From NCBI GenBank assembly GCA_963704025.1, contig CAVPGP010000003.1:186001-250000 (forward strand): a DNA stretch of 64,000 nucleotides, read 5' to 3'. Shown piece by piece: positions 33,952 to 43,020 of the stretch. The translations under genes and the position numbers were made by a program. Source of the stretch: CAVPGP01 sp963704025 (GTDB lineage: Bacteria > Actinomycetota > Thermoleophilia > Gaiellales > Gaiellaceae). How positions within the stretch are numbered: the stretch's first letter is position 1; every line of letters begins with the position of its first letter. The notes below the pieces were generated by a model. It was not told the DNA's origin, searched no databases, and was given only the letters and a program-made list of their open reading frames with translations.

Positions 33952-34332
33952 ATGCCAAGGTTGACCGACGAGCAGATCAGGTACTTCGAGGAGCCGAACT
34001 TCGGAGTGGTCGGGATCGTGACGCCGAAGAACGAGCCGCGGACGAGCGTCGTCTGGCTCGACTGGGACGGCGAGAACGTCGTCTTCAACACCACGACCTT
34101 TCGCGCCAAGGGGCGGTACATCCCCGGGAACCCGACGGTCAGCGTCTGCGTGTGGAACCGGGACGACCCGTACAGCTACATCGAGGTCGTCGGCACCGCC
34201 GAGCTCGACGAGGAGGGAGCGGCCGAGCACATCGACATGCTCTCGCACAAGTACGAGGGGAAGGGCTTCAACAACCCGGTCGACCGGGTGATCGTGCGCG
34301 TTCGGCCCGAGCTCGTCTTCGACCACACGTAA
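33952..34332 (+). CDS. PPOX-class F420-dependent oxidoreductase-like protein
   Basis: A 126-aa split-barrel flavin/deazaflavin-binding protein of the pyridoxamine-5'-phosphate-oxidase superfamily. It begins LTDEQIRYFEEPNFGVVGIV and contains PRTSVVWLDWDGENVVFNTT and RAKGRYIPGNPTVSVCVWNR, matching FDOR-B proteins. Because fbiC for F420 synthesis lies in the same window, F420 is a plausible cofactor. Start ATG 33952 has AAGGGAG upstream. Divergent from the propeller gene. Confidence 0.8.
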   Translation: MPRLTDEQIRYFEEPNFGVVGIVTPKNEPRTSVVWLDWDGENVVFNTTTFRAKGRYIPGNPTVSVCVWNRDDPYSYIEVVGTAELDEEGAAEHIDMLSHKYEGKGFNNPVDRVIVRVRPELVFDHT

Positions 34333-34361
34333 CGGATGCGCGGCGGATTCGCCGACCGGTC

Positions 34362-34420
34362 GCGCATTTGCGCGTCCTGACGGGTTCAACTTGACGAAAT
34401 GCGCAGCGGTGGGCGATGCT
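34362..34420 (+). promoter_or_regulatory. Promoter and inverted repeat of the Lrp-led operon
   Basis: TTGACG (34391-34396) and GATGCT (34415-34420) are 18 bp apart, with the start GTG 34428 7 nt later (leaderless). GCGCATTT (34362-34369) and AAATGCGC (34397-34404) form a perfect 8-bp inverted repeat flanking the -35, consistent with autoregulation by the Lrp-type product. Confidence 0.55.
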
Positions 34421-34427
34421 GCGCGGC

Positions 34428-34934
34428 GTGACGACGGAACGCGGACCCATCAGCTGGCCCCGCTCGCTCGACGGGGTCGACAAGGGGATCATCGAGGCGC
34501 TGCAGGAGAACGGGCGCGAGTCGTTCCGGCGGATCGCCGAGAAGGTCGGCGTCGCGGAAGCCACCGTCCGCTCCCGCTACTCGCGCCTGGTCGACGACGA
34601 GATCCTGCAGGTCACGGGCGTCACAAACCCGCTCGGCCTCGGCTTCGACGCCCAGGCGATGGTCGGGGTCAAGACCGCCGGACCGCCCGAGCGGGTCGGC
34701 GACGAGGTGTCGAGCTGGCCCGAGGCGAGCTACGTCGTGATCGCCGCCGGCCGCTTCGACCTGATCGTCGAGCTCGTCTGCGAGGACCGGCGCCACCTCC
34801 TGGAGCTGACGAACCGCATCCGCGCGGTCGACGGCGTGCTCTCGACCGAGACGTTTCCGTATCTCCAGCTCGTGAAGCAGGTCTACGCCTGGGGGGCGCG
34901 GCTCGGGCCAGGCGCGGAGGAAGGGGCCGCGTGA
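34428..34934 (+). CDS. Lrp/AsnC family transcriptional regulator
   Basis: A 168-aa regulator: AsnC-type HTH (residues 12-65, LDGVDKGIIEALQENGRESF and VAEATVRSRYSRLVDDEILQ) and a RAM ligand-binding/oligomerisation domain (about 75-155, with AMVGVKTAGPPERVGDEVSS and RFDLIVELVCEDRRHLLELT). Lrp-type proteins sense amino acids or amines. As the first gene of the transport/catabolism operon it probably senses the transported amine. The leaderless GTG 34428 is preferred over ATG 34416. The stop overlaps potA. Confidence 0.88.
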   Translation: MTTERGPISWPRSLDGVDKGIIEALQENGRESFRRIAEKVGVAEATVRSRYSRLVDDEILQVTGVTNPLGLGFDAQAMVGVKTAGPPERVGDEVSSWPEASYVVIAAGRFDLIVELVCEDRRHLLELTNRIRAVDGVLSTETFPYLQLVKQVYAWGARLGPGAEEGAA

Positions 34935-36055
34935 GCGTCGCGACCAACGGCGCGGCCGGACCCGCCGGCCCGCTCGAGCCGGCCGACGTTCGGCTCGAGG
35001 GCATCACGAAGGAGTTCGACGACGTCCTCGCCGTCGACGATCTCTCGCTCGAGATCCCGCACGGGAGCTTCTTCGCGCTCCTCGGCCCTTCCGGCTGCGG
35101 GAAGACGACCACGCTGCGGATGATCGGCGGCTTCGAGGAGCCGACGAGCGGCACGATCCTCCTCGGCGGCGAGGACGTCACCGACCGGCCGCCGCACAAG
35201 CGGGACGTGAACACGGTGTTCCAGAGCTACGCGCTCTTCCCGCACCTGACCATCTTCGAGAACGTCGCCTTCGGGCTCCGCCGCCAGAAGGTCGCCAAGG
35301 ACCAGATCTTGGGCCGCGTCGAGGAGATGCTGCGGCTGGTCGAGCTCGGCGGGCTCGGGAAGCGGAAGCCGCGTCAGCTCTCGGGCGGCCAGCAGCAGCG
35401 CGTCGCCCTCGCCCGCGCGCTCGTCTGCAAGCCGCAGGTGCTGCTGCTCGACGAGCCGCTCGGGGCGCTCGACCTGAAGCTGCGCAAGCAGATGCAGCTG
35501 TTCCTGAAGCGCCTGCAGCACGACGTCGGCATCACCTTCGTCCACGTCACGCACGACCAGGAGGAGGCGATGACGATGGCCGACCAGATCGCCGTCATGA
35601 ACGGCGGCAAGATCGAGCAGCTGGGCGAGCCGCAGGAGCTCTACGAGCGGCCGCGCACCGCGTTCGTCGCCGGCTTCCTCGGTGTCTCGAACCTGCTCGA
35701 CGGCGTCGTCTCCGGCGCGTCGACGGTGCAGCTGGACGGAGCCGGCGAGGTGCGGGTCGCAGACGGCCTGCCGTCCGAGGGCGCACGCGTCTCGATCGGC
35801 GTCCGGCCCGAGAAGGTGCGAATCGGCGGCAACGCGTCGAACACGCTCGACGGCACCGTCTTCGAGAGCGCATACATCGGCGTCTCGACCCAGTACCTCG
35901 TCGACACGCCTGCCGGCCGCGTCGTCGTCTACGTCCAGAACGCCGATGCGGGCGCGATCCCGGCCGGGCCCGGCGACGCGCTGCGCATGTCGTGGGACCC
36001 GGAATCGACCTTCGTCGTCCAGTCAGTCGTTGAGTCAAAGGAGAATTCGGAATGA
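34931..36055 (+). CDS. potA: Polyamine-type ABC transporter ATP-binding protein
   Basis: A 374-aa ATPase. Walker A is LLGPSGCGKTTTLRMIGGFE, the Q-loop lies in NTVFQSYALFPH, the signature is RQLSGGQQQRVALARALV, Walker B is LLLDEPLGALD and the switch His is in HVTHDQEEAMTMAD. A C-terminal TOBE domain (about 290-370) follows. The order and the neighbouring binding protein and two permeases match spermidine/putrescine importers. Start GTG 34931 overlaps the Lrp gene; the stop overlaps potD (ATGA). Confidence 0.93.
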   Translation: MSVATNGAAGPAGPLEPADVRLEGITKEFDDVLAVDDLSLEIPHGSFFALLGPSGCGKTTTLRMIGGFEEPTSGTILLGGEDVTDRPPHKRDVNTVFQSYALFPHLTIFENVAFGLRRQKVAKDQILGRVEEMLRLVELGGLGKRKPRQLSGGQQQRVALARALVCKPQVLLLDEPLGALDLKLRKQMQLFLKRLQHDVGITFVHVTHDQEEAMTMADQIAVMNGGKIEQLGEPQELYERPRTAFVAGFLGVSNLLDGVVSGASTVQLDGAGEVRVADGLPSEGARVSIGVRPEKVRIGGNASNTLDGTVFESAYIGVSTQYLVDTPAGRVVVYVQNADAGAIPAGPGDALRMSWDPESTFVVQSVVESKENSE

Positions 36056-37218
36056 CCCTGCGGATCACCCGGGCGGACCTGCTGCGGCGGAGCGCCGCCG
36101 CGGGCTTCGTCCTCGGCTTCCCGACCATCGCCGCGGCGTGCGGCGGCTCGTCGTCCACGGGCGCGTCGTCGACCGGCACCGCCGGGTCGCAGCAGCTCGC
36201 GAAGACGCTGCGCTTCTCGAACTGGACGCTCTACATCGACGTCAACGAGAAGACGAAGAGCCACCCGACGCTCGACGCGTTCCAGAAGAAGACCGGTGTC
36301 CACGTCGACTACGTCGAGGACATCAACGACAACGCCTCGTTCTTCGGGAAGATCCAGGGCCCTCTCTCGCGCGGCCAGTCGATCGACCGCGACATCATCG
36401 TCATGACCGACAACTCGCGCTTTCCCTCGCTCCTGATCAAGAAGGGCTGGGTGGAGAAGCTCGACAAGAGCGCGATCCCGAACATCGCGAACCTGCAGCC
36501 GGCGCTCGCCCACCCGAACTGGGACCCCGACCGCGAGTACAGCCTGCCCTGGCAGTCCGGGATGACCGGCATCGCCTGGAACGCCAAGCTCACCGATCCG
36601 GTCACGACCATGGACCAGCTGCTGGAGGACCCGAAGCTGAAGGGGAAGATCACCTTCCTGAACGAGATGGGCGACGCGATGAGCCTGGTCATGCTCGCGG
36701 ACGGCGACGACCCCAGCAAGGTCACCGACGCGAGCTTCGACCGCGCGTACAACCGGATCAAGAAGGCGGTCGACTCGGGCCAGATCCGGCAGTTCACGGG
36801 CAACGACTACTCCGGTCCGCTGGCGAAGGGCGATCTCTCCGCCGCGATGGCCTGGTCGGGCGACATCGTCCAGCTGCAGGCCGACAACGACAACCTGCAC
36901 TGGAACCTGCCGGACACGGGCGGTGACATCTGGACCGACAACATGCTGATCCCGAACGGCGGCAACGTGTTCACCGCGTCGACCTACATGAACTTCGTCT
37001 ACGACCCGGCAATCGCCGCGAAGATCGCCGCGTACGTCAACTACGTCACCCCCGTCGTGGGCGCGAAGCAGGTGCTGGCGAAGACCGACCCGAAGCTCGC
37101 CGCGAACCCGCTGATCTTCCCGACGCCGAAGATGCTCTCCGAGGTCCACATCTTCGACTCGGAGGCGCTGAACAACCAGAAGTACCTGGAGAGGTGGGCG
37201 GCGCTGGTCGGCGGCTGA
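36052..37218 (+). CDS. potD: Polyamine-type ABC transporter substrate-binding protein
   Basis: The 388-aa binding protein has an N-terminus with Arg residues before a hydrophobic stretch ending in a lipobox (LLRRSAAAGFVLGFPTIAAA then CGG), so it is probably a lipoprotein exported through Tat or Sec. The mature part starts TLRFSNWTLYIDV and contains PWQSGMTGIAWNAK and GNDYSGPLAKGDLSAAMAWS, as in PotD/PotF proteins. The ligand is a polyamine or related amine by family. Overlaps potA by 4 nt. Confidence 0.9.
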   Translation: MTLRITRADLLRRSAAAGFVLGFPTIAAACGGSSSTGASSTGTAGSQQLAKTLRFSNWTLYIDVNEKTKSHPTLDAFQKKTGVHVDYVEDINDNASFFGKIQGPLSRGQSIDRDIIVMTDNSRFPSLLIKKGWVEKLDKSAIPNIANLQPALAHPNWDPDREYSLPWQSGMTGIAWNAKLTDPVTTMDQLLEDPKLKGKITFLNEMGDAMSLVMLADGDDPSKVTDASFDRAYNRIKKAVDSGQIRQFTGNDYSGPLAKGDLSAAMAWSGDIVQLQADNDNLHWNLPDTGGDIWTDNMLIPNGGNVFTASTYMNFVYDPAIAAKIAAYVNYVTPVVGAKQVLAKTDPKLAANPLIFPTPKMLSEVHIFDSEALNNQKYLERWAALVGG

Positions 37219-37225
37219 GCGAACC

Positions 37226-38083
37226 ATGGCCTTCGTCCACCGCCACCGCTGGCTGACGCCGTACCTGCTGCTCGCGCCCGGGCTGCTCTGGCTGGCGGTC
37301 TTCTTCCTGGTCCCGCTCGGTTTCCTGGGCTATCAGTCGCTGCAGTCCGGGAGCTTCGACGTCGGCTACTCGTTCACCTGGGCCTGGGGGAACTACTGGG
37401 ACGCGATCAGCACGTACCACGAGCAGTTCATCCGCTCGTTCGTCTATGCGGGGATCGCGACGGTGCTCGCGCTCGTGATCAGCTACCCGCTGGCGTACTG
37501 GATCGCGTTCCGCGGCGGGCGCTGGAAGAACCTGCTCCTGCTGGCGATCATCGCGCCCTTCTTCGTCACGTACCTGATCCGGACGCTCGCGTGGGAGACG
37601 ATCCTCTCGGACAACGGTCTCGTCGCCAGCACGCTGCGCCACCTGCACCTGCTGGGCCAGGACGGCCGCCTGCTCGCCACCTCGATCGCCGTCGTCGCGG
37701 GCATCACCTACAACTTCCTCCCTTTCATGGCGCTGCCGCTCTACGTCTCGCTGGAGCAGATCGACCCGAGGCTGATCGAGGCCTCGCAGGATCTCTACGC
37801 GAGCAAGGTCGCCGCCTTCCTCAGGGTGACGCTGCCGCTCTCGCTGCCCGGGGTCTTCGCGGGGACGCTGCTGACCTTCATCCCGGCCGCGGGGGACTTC
37901 ATCAACGCGCAGCTGCTGGGGACGCCGCGGCAGCACATGATCGGAAACGTGATCCAGTCGAAGTACCTCGAGCTGACGGACTACCCGGCCGCGGCGGCAC
38001 TGTCCTTCGTGCTGATGGCGGCGATTCTGATCGGCGTCCTCATCTACGCCCGCGCGCTCGGGACGGAGCGCCTGACGGGATGA
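37226..38083 (+). CDS. potB: Polyamine-type ABC transporter permease (PotB)
   Basis: A 285-aa inner-membrane permease with about six helices, beginning with YLLLAPGLLWLAVFFLVPLG. The EAA loop that contacts the ATPase is EASQDLYASKVAAFLRVTLP. It lies 7 nt after potD, and its stop overlaps potC. The order A-D-B-C differs from the enteric potABCD order. Confidence 0.92.
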   Translation: MAFVHRHRWLTPYLLLAPGLLWLAVFFLVPLGFLGYQSLQSGSFDVGYSFTWAWGNYWDAISTYHEQFIRSFVYAGIATVLALVISYPLAYWIAFRGGRWKNLLLLAIIAPFFVTYLIRTLAWETILSDNGLVASTLRHLHLLGQDGRLLATSIAVVAGITYNFLPFMALPLYVSLEQIDPRLIEASQDLYASKVAAFLRVTLPLSLPGVFAGTLLTFIPAAGDFINAQLLGTPRQHMIGNVIQSKYLELTDYPAAAALSFVLMAAILIGVLIYARALGTERLTG

Positions 38084-38925
38084 CCGCGTCGGCCGAGCCG
38101 CTGCCCGTCCGCGCCGCCCCCGGCGTGCTGTCGCGCGCGCTGGCGTTCGTCCGGCGCAACCTGCTGACCGCCTACGCGGTGCTCGTCTTCGGCTACCTGC
38201 TGATCCCCATCGGGGTCGTGATCCTCTTCTCGTTCAACAACCCTGCGGGCCGCTTCAACTACACGTGGCGGGAGTTCACGCTCGACAACTGGCGCAACTG
38301 GGACGGCGTTCCGGGCCTGAAGGACTCGATGGTGCTCTCGCTCGAGATCGCCTTCCTCGCCGCTCTCGGCGCCACGATTCTCGGCACGCTGATCGCGCTC
38401 GCGCTCGTCCGTTACGGCTTCCGCGGCCGCGGCTCCACGAACCTCCTGATCTTCCTGCCGATGTCGACGCCGGAGATCGTTCTCGGCGCGTCGCTGCTGA
38501 CGCTCTTCCTGAACCTGAACGTCGTGCTCGGCTTCGGGACGATCGTGATCGCCCACATCATGTTCGACATCAGCTTCGTCGTCGTCACCGTCAAGGCGCG
38601 CCTCGTCGGCTTCGACCGCCATCTCGAGGAGGCGGCCATGGACCTCGGCGCCGACGAGCTGACGACCTTTCGGAAGGTGACGCTGCCGCTGATCGCGCCG
38701 GCGATCCTGGCCGGCGGGCTGCTCGCGTTCGCGCTCTCCGTCGACGACTTCGTCGTCACGTATTTCAACGCGGGGCCCGAGATCACGTTCCCGCTCTTCG
38801 TCTGGGGCGCGGCCCGCGTGGGCGCGCCGCCCCAGGTGAACGTGTTCGGGACGGTCATCTTCGTCGTCGCACTCAGCGCGATGCTCGTCAACGTCCTCCT
38901 CCAACGCCGAAAGGGACCTGCATGA
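38080..38925 (+). CDS. potC: Polyamine-type ABC transporter permease (PotC)
   Basis: A 281-aa second permease subunit with six helices. The EAA motif is EEAAMDLGADELTTFRKVTL, followed by LPLIAPAILAGGLLAFALSV and DDFVVTYF, a PotC/PotI hallmark. It is translationally coupled to potB and to the aminotransferase gene by 4-nt overlaps. Confidence 0.92.
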   Translation: MTASAEPLPVRAAPGVLSRALAFVRRNLLTAYAVLVFGYLLIPIGVVILFSFNNPAGRFNYTWREFTLDNWRNWDGVPGLKDSMVLSLEIAFLAALGATILGTLIALALVRYGFRGRGSTNLLIFLPMSTPEIVLGASLLTLFLNLNVVLGFGTIVIAHIMFDISFVVVTVKARLVGFDRHLEEAAMDLGADELTTFRKVTLPLIAPAILAGGLLAFALSVDDFVVTYFNAGPEITFPLFVWGAARVGAPPQVNVFGTVIFVVALSAMLVNVLLQRRKGPA

Positions 38926-40406
38926 CCGCACCGACCACGACGCCTCGCGGGTTCGATCTCCAGCAGACCGCACGCGACCACCTCTGGCTGCACTTCACGC
39001 GGATGGGCGGCTACCGCGACGCCGACGTGCCGATCATCGTCCGCGGCGACGGGTGCTATCTGGAGGACTCGCACGGCAAGCGGTATCTGGACGCGCTCGC
39101 GGGGCTCTTCTCGGTGAACATCGGCTACGGCTATGGCGAGGAGATGGGACAGGCCGCGCTCGAGCAGATGCGGGAGCTGCCCTTCTACACGAACTGGTCG
39201 TACGCGCACCCGCGCGCCATCGAGCTCGCGGGCGAGATCGCCTCGCTCGCTCCCGGCGACCTCAACCGCGTCTTCTTCGTCTCGGGCGGCTCCGAGGCGG
39301 TCGAGTCGGCCTGGAAGCTCGCGCGCCAGTACTACGCCGCCCGGGGCGAGAAGCGGCTGCGGTCCGCGGTGACCCCCGGAGGGCGCGCGGGCGCCGCCGA
39401 GCCGGAGGTGATCCACGACGCGATCGTGGCCGCCGCCCGGCCTGGGCCGCACCGGACGAAGGCCATCGCCCGGCACCTCGCCTACCACGGCACCACGATG
39501 GGCGCCCTCTCGCTGAACGGGATCCCGGCGATCCGGGCGCCCTTCGAGCCTCTTGTCCCCGAGGTGCGGCACGTGCGGAACACGAACCGCTACCACCGGC
39601 CGCTCGACGAGACCGAAGAGGAGTTCACGGCGCTGCTCCTCGAGGATCTCGAGCAGGCGATCCTCGCCATGGGCCCCGAGACGGTGTGCCTCGTGCACAT
39701 GGAGCCGGTGCAGAACGCGGGCGGCGCGTTCACGCCGCCCGCGGGCTACTGGCGCGGCGTGCGCGAGATTTGCGACCGCTACGACATCCTGCTCTCGGCC
39801 GACGAGGTGATCACCGGGTTCGGCCGGCTCGGGCACTGGTTCGGCTCGGAACGCTACGACATCCGCCCGGACATCGTCACCTGCGCGAAGGGGCTCTCGT
39901 CCTCGTACGCCTCGATCGGCGCGGTGATCGCCACGGATCGCGTGATGGAGCCGTTCCTCGACGGCTCGAGCATGTACACCCACGGGATCACCTTCGGCGG
40001 GCACCCCGTCCAGTGCGCCGTGGCGCTGAAGAACATCGAGATCATGAAGCGCGACGGCATCGTCGACGGCGTGCGGGAGCACGAGGACGCCTTCCACGGC
40101 ACGCTGGCCCAGCTGCTCGACCTGCCGATCGTGGGCGACCTGCGCGGCTGCGGCTTCTTCTACGCGCTCGAGCTCGTGAAGGACAAGGAGACGCGTGCGT
40201 CCTTCTCCCAAGAGGAGTGCGAGTCGCTCCTGCGCGGATTCCTTTCCGCGTCGCTCTTCGAGCGCGGCCTGATCTGCCGCGCGGACGACCGCGGCGACCC
40301 GGTGATCCAGATCTCGCCGCCGCTCGTGGCCCGCCAGCCGGAGTTCGACTCGATCGTGGGGATCCTCGGCGACGTGCTCGCCGAGGCCTGGAACAGGCTG
40401 CACTAG
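38922..40406 (+). CDS. Class III (omega-) aminotransferase
   Basis: A 494-aa PLP enzyme of fold type I, class III. The conserved segments are LAGLFSVNIGYGYGEEMGQA, FFVSGGSEAVESAWKLARQY, HLAYHGTTMGALSLNG, the Asp in LLSADEVITGFGRLG and the PLP Lys in TCAKGLSSSYASIGAV. A ~30-residue stretch around RSAVTPGGRAGAAEPEVIHD is extra relative to typical ~460-aa members. The transporter context points to a polyamine or omega-amino acid substrate (putrescine, GABA or beta-alanine), but the sequence alone does not decide. Start ATG overlaps potC. Confidence 0.88.
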   Translation: MTAPTTTPRGFDLQQTARDHLWLHFTRMGGYRDADVPIIVRGDGCYLEDSHGKRYLDALAGLFSVNIGYGYGEEMGQAALEQMRELPFYTNWSYAHPRAIELAGEIASLAPGDLNRVFFVSGGSEAVESAWKLARQYYAARGEKRLRSAVTPGGRAGAAEPEVIHDAIVAAARPGPHRTKAIARHLAYHGTTMGALSLNGIPAIRAPFEPLVPEVRHVRNTNRYHRPLDETEEEFTALLLEDLEQAILAMGPETVCLVHMEPVQNAGGAFTPPAGYWRGVREICDRYDILLSADEVITGFGRLGHWFGSERYDIRPDIVTCAKGLSSSYASIGAVIATDRVMEPFLDGSSMYTHGITFGGHPVQCAVALKNIEIMKRDGIVDGVREHEDAFHGTLAQLLDLPIVGDLRGCGFFYALELVKDKETRASFSQEECESLLRGFLSASLFERGLICRADDRGDPVIQISPPLVARQPEFDSIVGILGDVLAEAWNRLH

Positions 40407-40407
40407 C

Positions 40408-41649
40408 GTGCGCGTCCTGGTCGTGGGCACGGGCGGGGTCGGCGCCGCCGCGGGTGCGGTCGCCCAGCGACGCTCGTTCTTCGAGCGGTTCGTCTTCGCC
40501 GACCTCGACCCGGCGCGACCCCGGGCGCTCGTGGACTCGTTGGGCGAGCCGGATCGCTTCGCGGCCGCGCAGGTCGACGCCTCCGACTCCGCTGCCGTCG
40601 CGGCGCTGGCGGCCGAGGTGGGGGCGGACGCCATCCTCAACGCCACCGACCCGCGCTTCAACCCGCAGCTCTTCGCGGCGGCCTTCGACGCGCGGTGCAC
40701 CTATCTCGACATGGCGATGACGCTCTCGAGGCCGCACCCGGAGCGCCCCTACGAGGAGACCGGAGTGAAGCTCGGCGACGAGCAGTTCGCGGAGGACGAG
40801 CGCTGGCGCGACGCGGGGCTCCTGGCCCTCTGCGGGATCGGCGTCGAGCCGGGCCTGTCGGACCTCTTCGCCCGCTACGCCGCCGACCACCTCTTCTCGG
40901 AACTGGACGAGGTCTCCATCCGCGACGGGGCGAACATCGTCGTCGAGGGGTACGACTTCGCGCCAACCTTCTCGATCTGGACGACGATCGAGGAGTGCCT
41001 GAACCCGCCGCTCGTCTGGGAGCGGGGCCGCGGCTGGTACACGACGCAGCCGTTCTCCGAGCCCGAGGTGTTCGACTTCCCCGAGGGCATCGGCGCGGTC
41101 GAGTGCGTCAACGTCGAGCACGAGGAGGTGGCGCTCGTGCCGCGCTACCTCGACTGCAGGCGGGTCACCTTCAAGTACGGCCTCGGCGAGGAGTTCATCG
41201 GAGTCCTGCGCACCCTGCACAAGCTCGGACTCGATTCCACGGCGCCGGTGCGGGTCCGCGGGGCCGAGGTGGCGCCGCGCGACGTCGTCGCAGCCGCGCT
41301 GCCCGACCCCGCGGGGCTCGGCGACCGGATGCGGGGCAAGACGTGCGCAGGCACCTTCGTCACGGGCACCGGCAAGGACGGCGCGCCGCGGGCCGTCTTC
41401 CTCTACCACGTGGTCGACAACGAGCAGGCGATGCAGGACTACGGGCACCAGGCGGTCGTCCTGCAGACGGCGTTCAACCCGGTCGTGGCTCTCGAGCTGC
41501 TCTCGACCGGCGCCTGGACGGGCAGCGGCGTCCTGGGCCCGGAGGCGTTCGACGCGGTCCCGTTCCTCGACCTGCTCGGCGAATACGGCGCGCCGCACGG
41601 GATCGAGGAGCGGGACCCGTCGACGGGAGCCCGTCTGCAGGCAGGCTAG
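40408..41649 (+). CDS. Saccharopine-dehydrogenase-like NAD(P)-dependent enzyme
   Basis: A 413-aa enzyme with an N-terminal Rossmann fold (MRVLVVGTGGVGAAAGAVAQ) and a saccharopine-dehydrogenase-type C-terminal domain (LCGIGVEPGLSDLFARYAAD, FKYGLGEEFIGVLRTLHKLG). Relatives include lysine 6-dehydrogenase and carboxynorspermidine synthase, which act on amino/aldehyde carbons. Being last in the operon, it may process the aldehyde or amine made by the aminotransferase; that is inference. Start GTG 40408, one base after the upstream stop. It overlaps gltA end-to-end by 4 nt. Confidence 0.75.
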   Translation: MRVLVVGTGGVGAAAGAVAQRRSFFERFVFADLDPARPRALVDSLGEPDRFAAAQVDASDSAAVAALAAEVGADAILNATDPRFNPQLFAAAFDARCTYLDMAMTLSRPHPERPYEETGVKLGDEQFAEDERWRDAGLLALCGIGVEPGLSDLFARYAADHLFSELDEVSIRDGANIVVEGYDFAPTFSIWTTIEECLNPPLVWERGRGWYTTQPFSEPEVFDFPEGIGAVECVNVEHEEVALVPRYLDCRRVTFKYGLGEEFIGVLRTLHKLGLDSTAPVRVRGAEVAPRDVVAAALPDPAGLGDRMRGKTCAGTFVTGTGKDGAPRAVFLYHVVDNEQAMQDYGHQAVVLQTAFNPVVALELLSTGAWTGSGVLGPEAFDAVPFLDLLGEYGAPHGIEERDPSTGARLQAG

Positions 41650-42965
41650 ACCGCGCCCACCAGCCCCGACCGCTCGCCCGTGCGGGCGTCGAGCGGCACG
41701 TAGTCCCGCTCCTCGGCGCCCGTGTAGATCTGGCGCGGCCGTGCGATCTTCTGCTCCGGGTCGCCGAGCAGCTCGAGCCACTGCGCGACCCAGCCGGCCG
41801 TCCGCGGGATGGCGAACATGACCGGGAACATGGAGACGGGCAGCCCGAGCGCCTGGTAGATGATCCCCGAGTAGAAGTCGACGTTGGGATAGAGCTTTCG
41901 CGAGATGAAGTACTCGTCCTCGAGCGCGATCCGCTCCAGCTCGAGCGCGATGTCGAGCAGCGGGTTGCGGCCCGTCACCTCGAACACGGCGTCGGCGGTC
42001 TCCTTGATGATCGCCGCGCGCGGGTCGTAGTTCTTGTAGACGCGGTGGCCGAAGCCCATCAGCCGTCCCTCGCCCGCCTTCACCCGCTCCACGAACTCCG
42101 GGATCCGGCGGACCGAGCCGATCTCGGCCAGCATCTTCAGCACTTCCTCGTTGGCGCCGCCGTGCAGCGGCCCGTAGAGCGCCGCGGCCGCGCCGGCCAT
42201 GGCCGAGTACGGGTCGACGCGGCTCGAGCCGATCGCTCGCATCGCGTTCGCCGAGCAGTTCTGCTCGTGGTCGGCGTGCAGCACGAACAGCACCTCGAGC
42301 GCCCGCTCCAGCGCGGGGTCTGCCGTGTACTTCGGCTCGGCGATCTTGAACATCATCGAGAGGAAGTTGCCGGTGAAGCCGAGGTCGTTCTCGGGGTAGA
42401 CGTACGGCAGGCCGAGGCTGTGCCGGTAGGAGAAGGCGGCGATCGTCGGCACCTTGGCGATCAGCCTGATCACCTGCGCCATGCGGATCTCCGGCTCCGT
42501 GACCCGGTTCGCCTCGGGGTAGAACGTGGAGAGCGCCGCCAGCGTCGAGACGAGCATCCCCATCGGGTGCGCGTCGTAGCGGAAGCTCTCGATCAGCGTC
42601 TTGACGTTCTCGTGCAGGAACGTGTGGTGGGTGATCTCCTCCGTCCAGGCCTCGAGCTCCGGCGCGTCCGGCAGCTCGCCGTGGACGAGGAGATGCGCGA
42701 CCTCCAGGTACGTGCTCCGCTCCGCCAGCTGCTCGATCGGGTAGCCGCGGTAGCGGAGGATGCCGCGCTCGCCGTCGATGAAGGTGATCGCGCTGCGCGT
42801 GGCGGCCGTGTTCAGGAACGCCGGGTCGTAGCTCATCAGCCCGAAGTCGTCCTCGTCGACCTTGATCGTGCGCAGGTCCGGCGCGTGGATCGTGCCGTCG
42901 ACGATCGGAAGCTCGTACGCACTCCCGGTGCGGTTGTCGGTGACGGTGAGGGTTTCCTCGTTCAT
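41646..42965 (-). CDS. gltA: Citrate synthase
   Basis: Type II citrate synthase of 439 aa, entry enzyme of the TCA cycle. Catalytic residues are in place: His in LHADHEQNCSANAMRAIGSS, His in YGPLHGGANEEVLKML and Asp in YPNVDFYSGIIYQALG. The GFGHRVYKNYDPRA loop binds oxaloacetate/CoA. The start is ATG 42965 with GGAGGAAGGA upstream; a GTG-less extension to 42983 is unlikely. It is convergent with the polyamine operon. Confidence 0.95.
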   Translation of the reverse strand: MNEETLTVTDNRTGSAYELPIVDGTIHAPDLRTIKVDEDDFGLMSYDPAFLNTAATRSAITFIDGERGILRYRGYPIEQLAERSTYLEVAHLLVHGELPDAPELEAWTEEITHHTFLHENVKTLIESFRYDAHPMGMLVSTLAALSTFYPEANRVTEPEIRMAQVIRLIAKVPTIAAFSYRHSLGLPYVYPENDLGFTGNFLSMMFKIAEPKYTADPALERALEVLFVLHADHEQNCSANAMRAIGSSRVDPYSAMAGAAAALYGPLHGGANEEVLKMLAEIGSVRRIPEFVERVKAGEGRLMGFGHRVYKNYDPRAAIIKETADAVFEVTGRNPLLDIALELERIALEDEYFISRKLYPNVDFYSGIIYQALGLPVSMFPVMFAIPRTAGWVAQWLELLGDPEQKIARPRQIYTGAEERDYVPLDARTGERSGLVGAV

Positions 42966-43020
42966 GGCGGTTCCTTCCTCCACGGTGGGCTAGCGGGTCG
43001 CGGGCGCCGGCGCGCGCCCA

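Noticed and set aside
38412..40700. 762-codon minus-strand open frame opposite potC and the aminotransferase
   Set aside because: The plus-strand genes have intact catalytic motifs and 4-nt overlaps; the antisense frame is compositionally biased.
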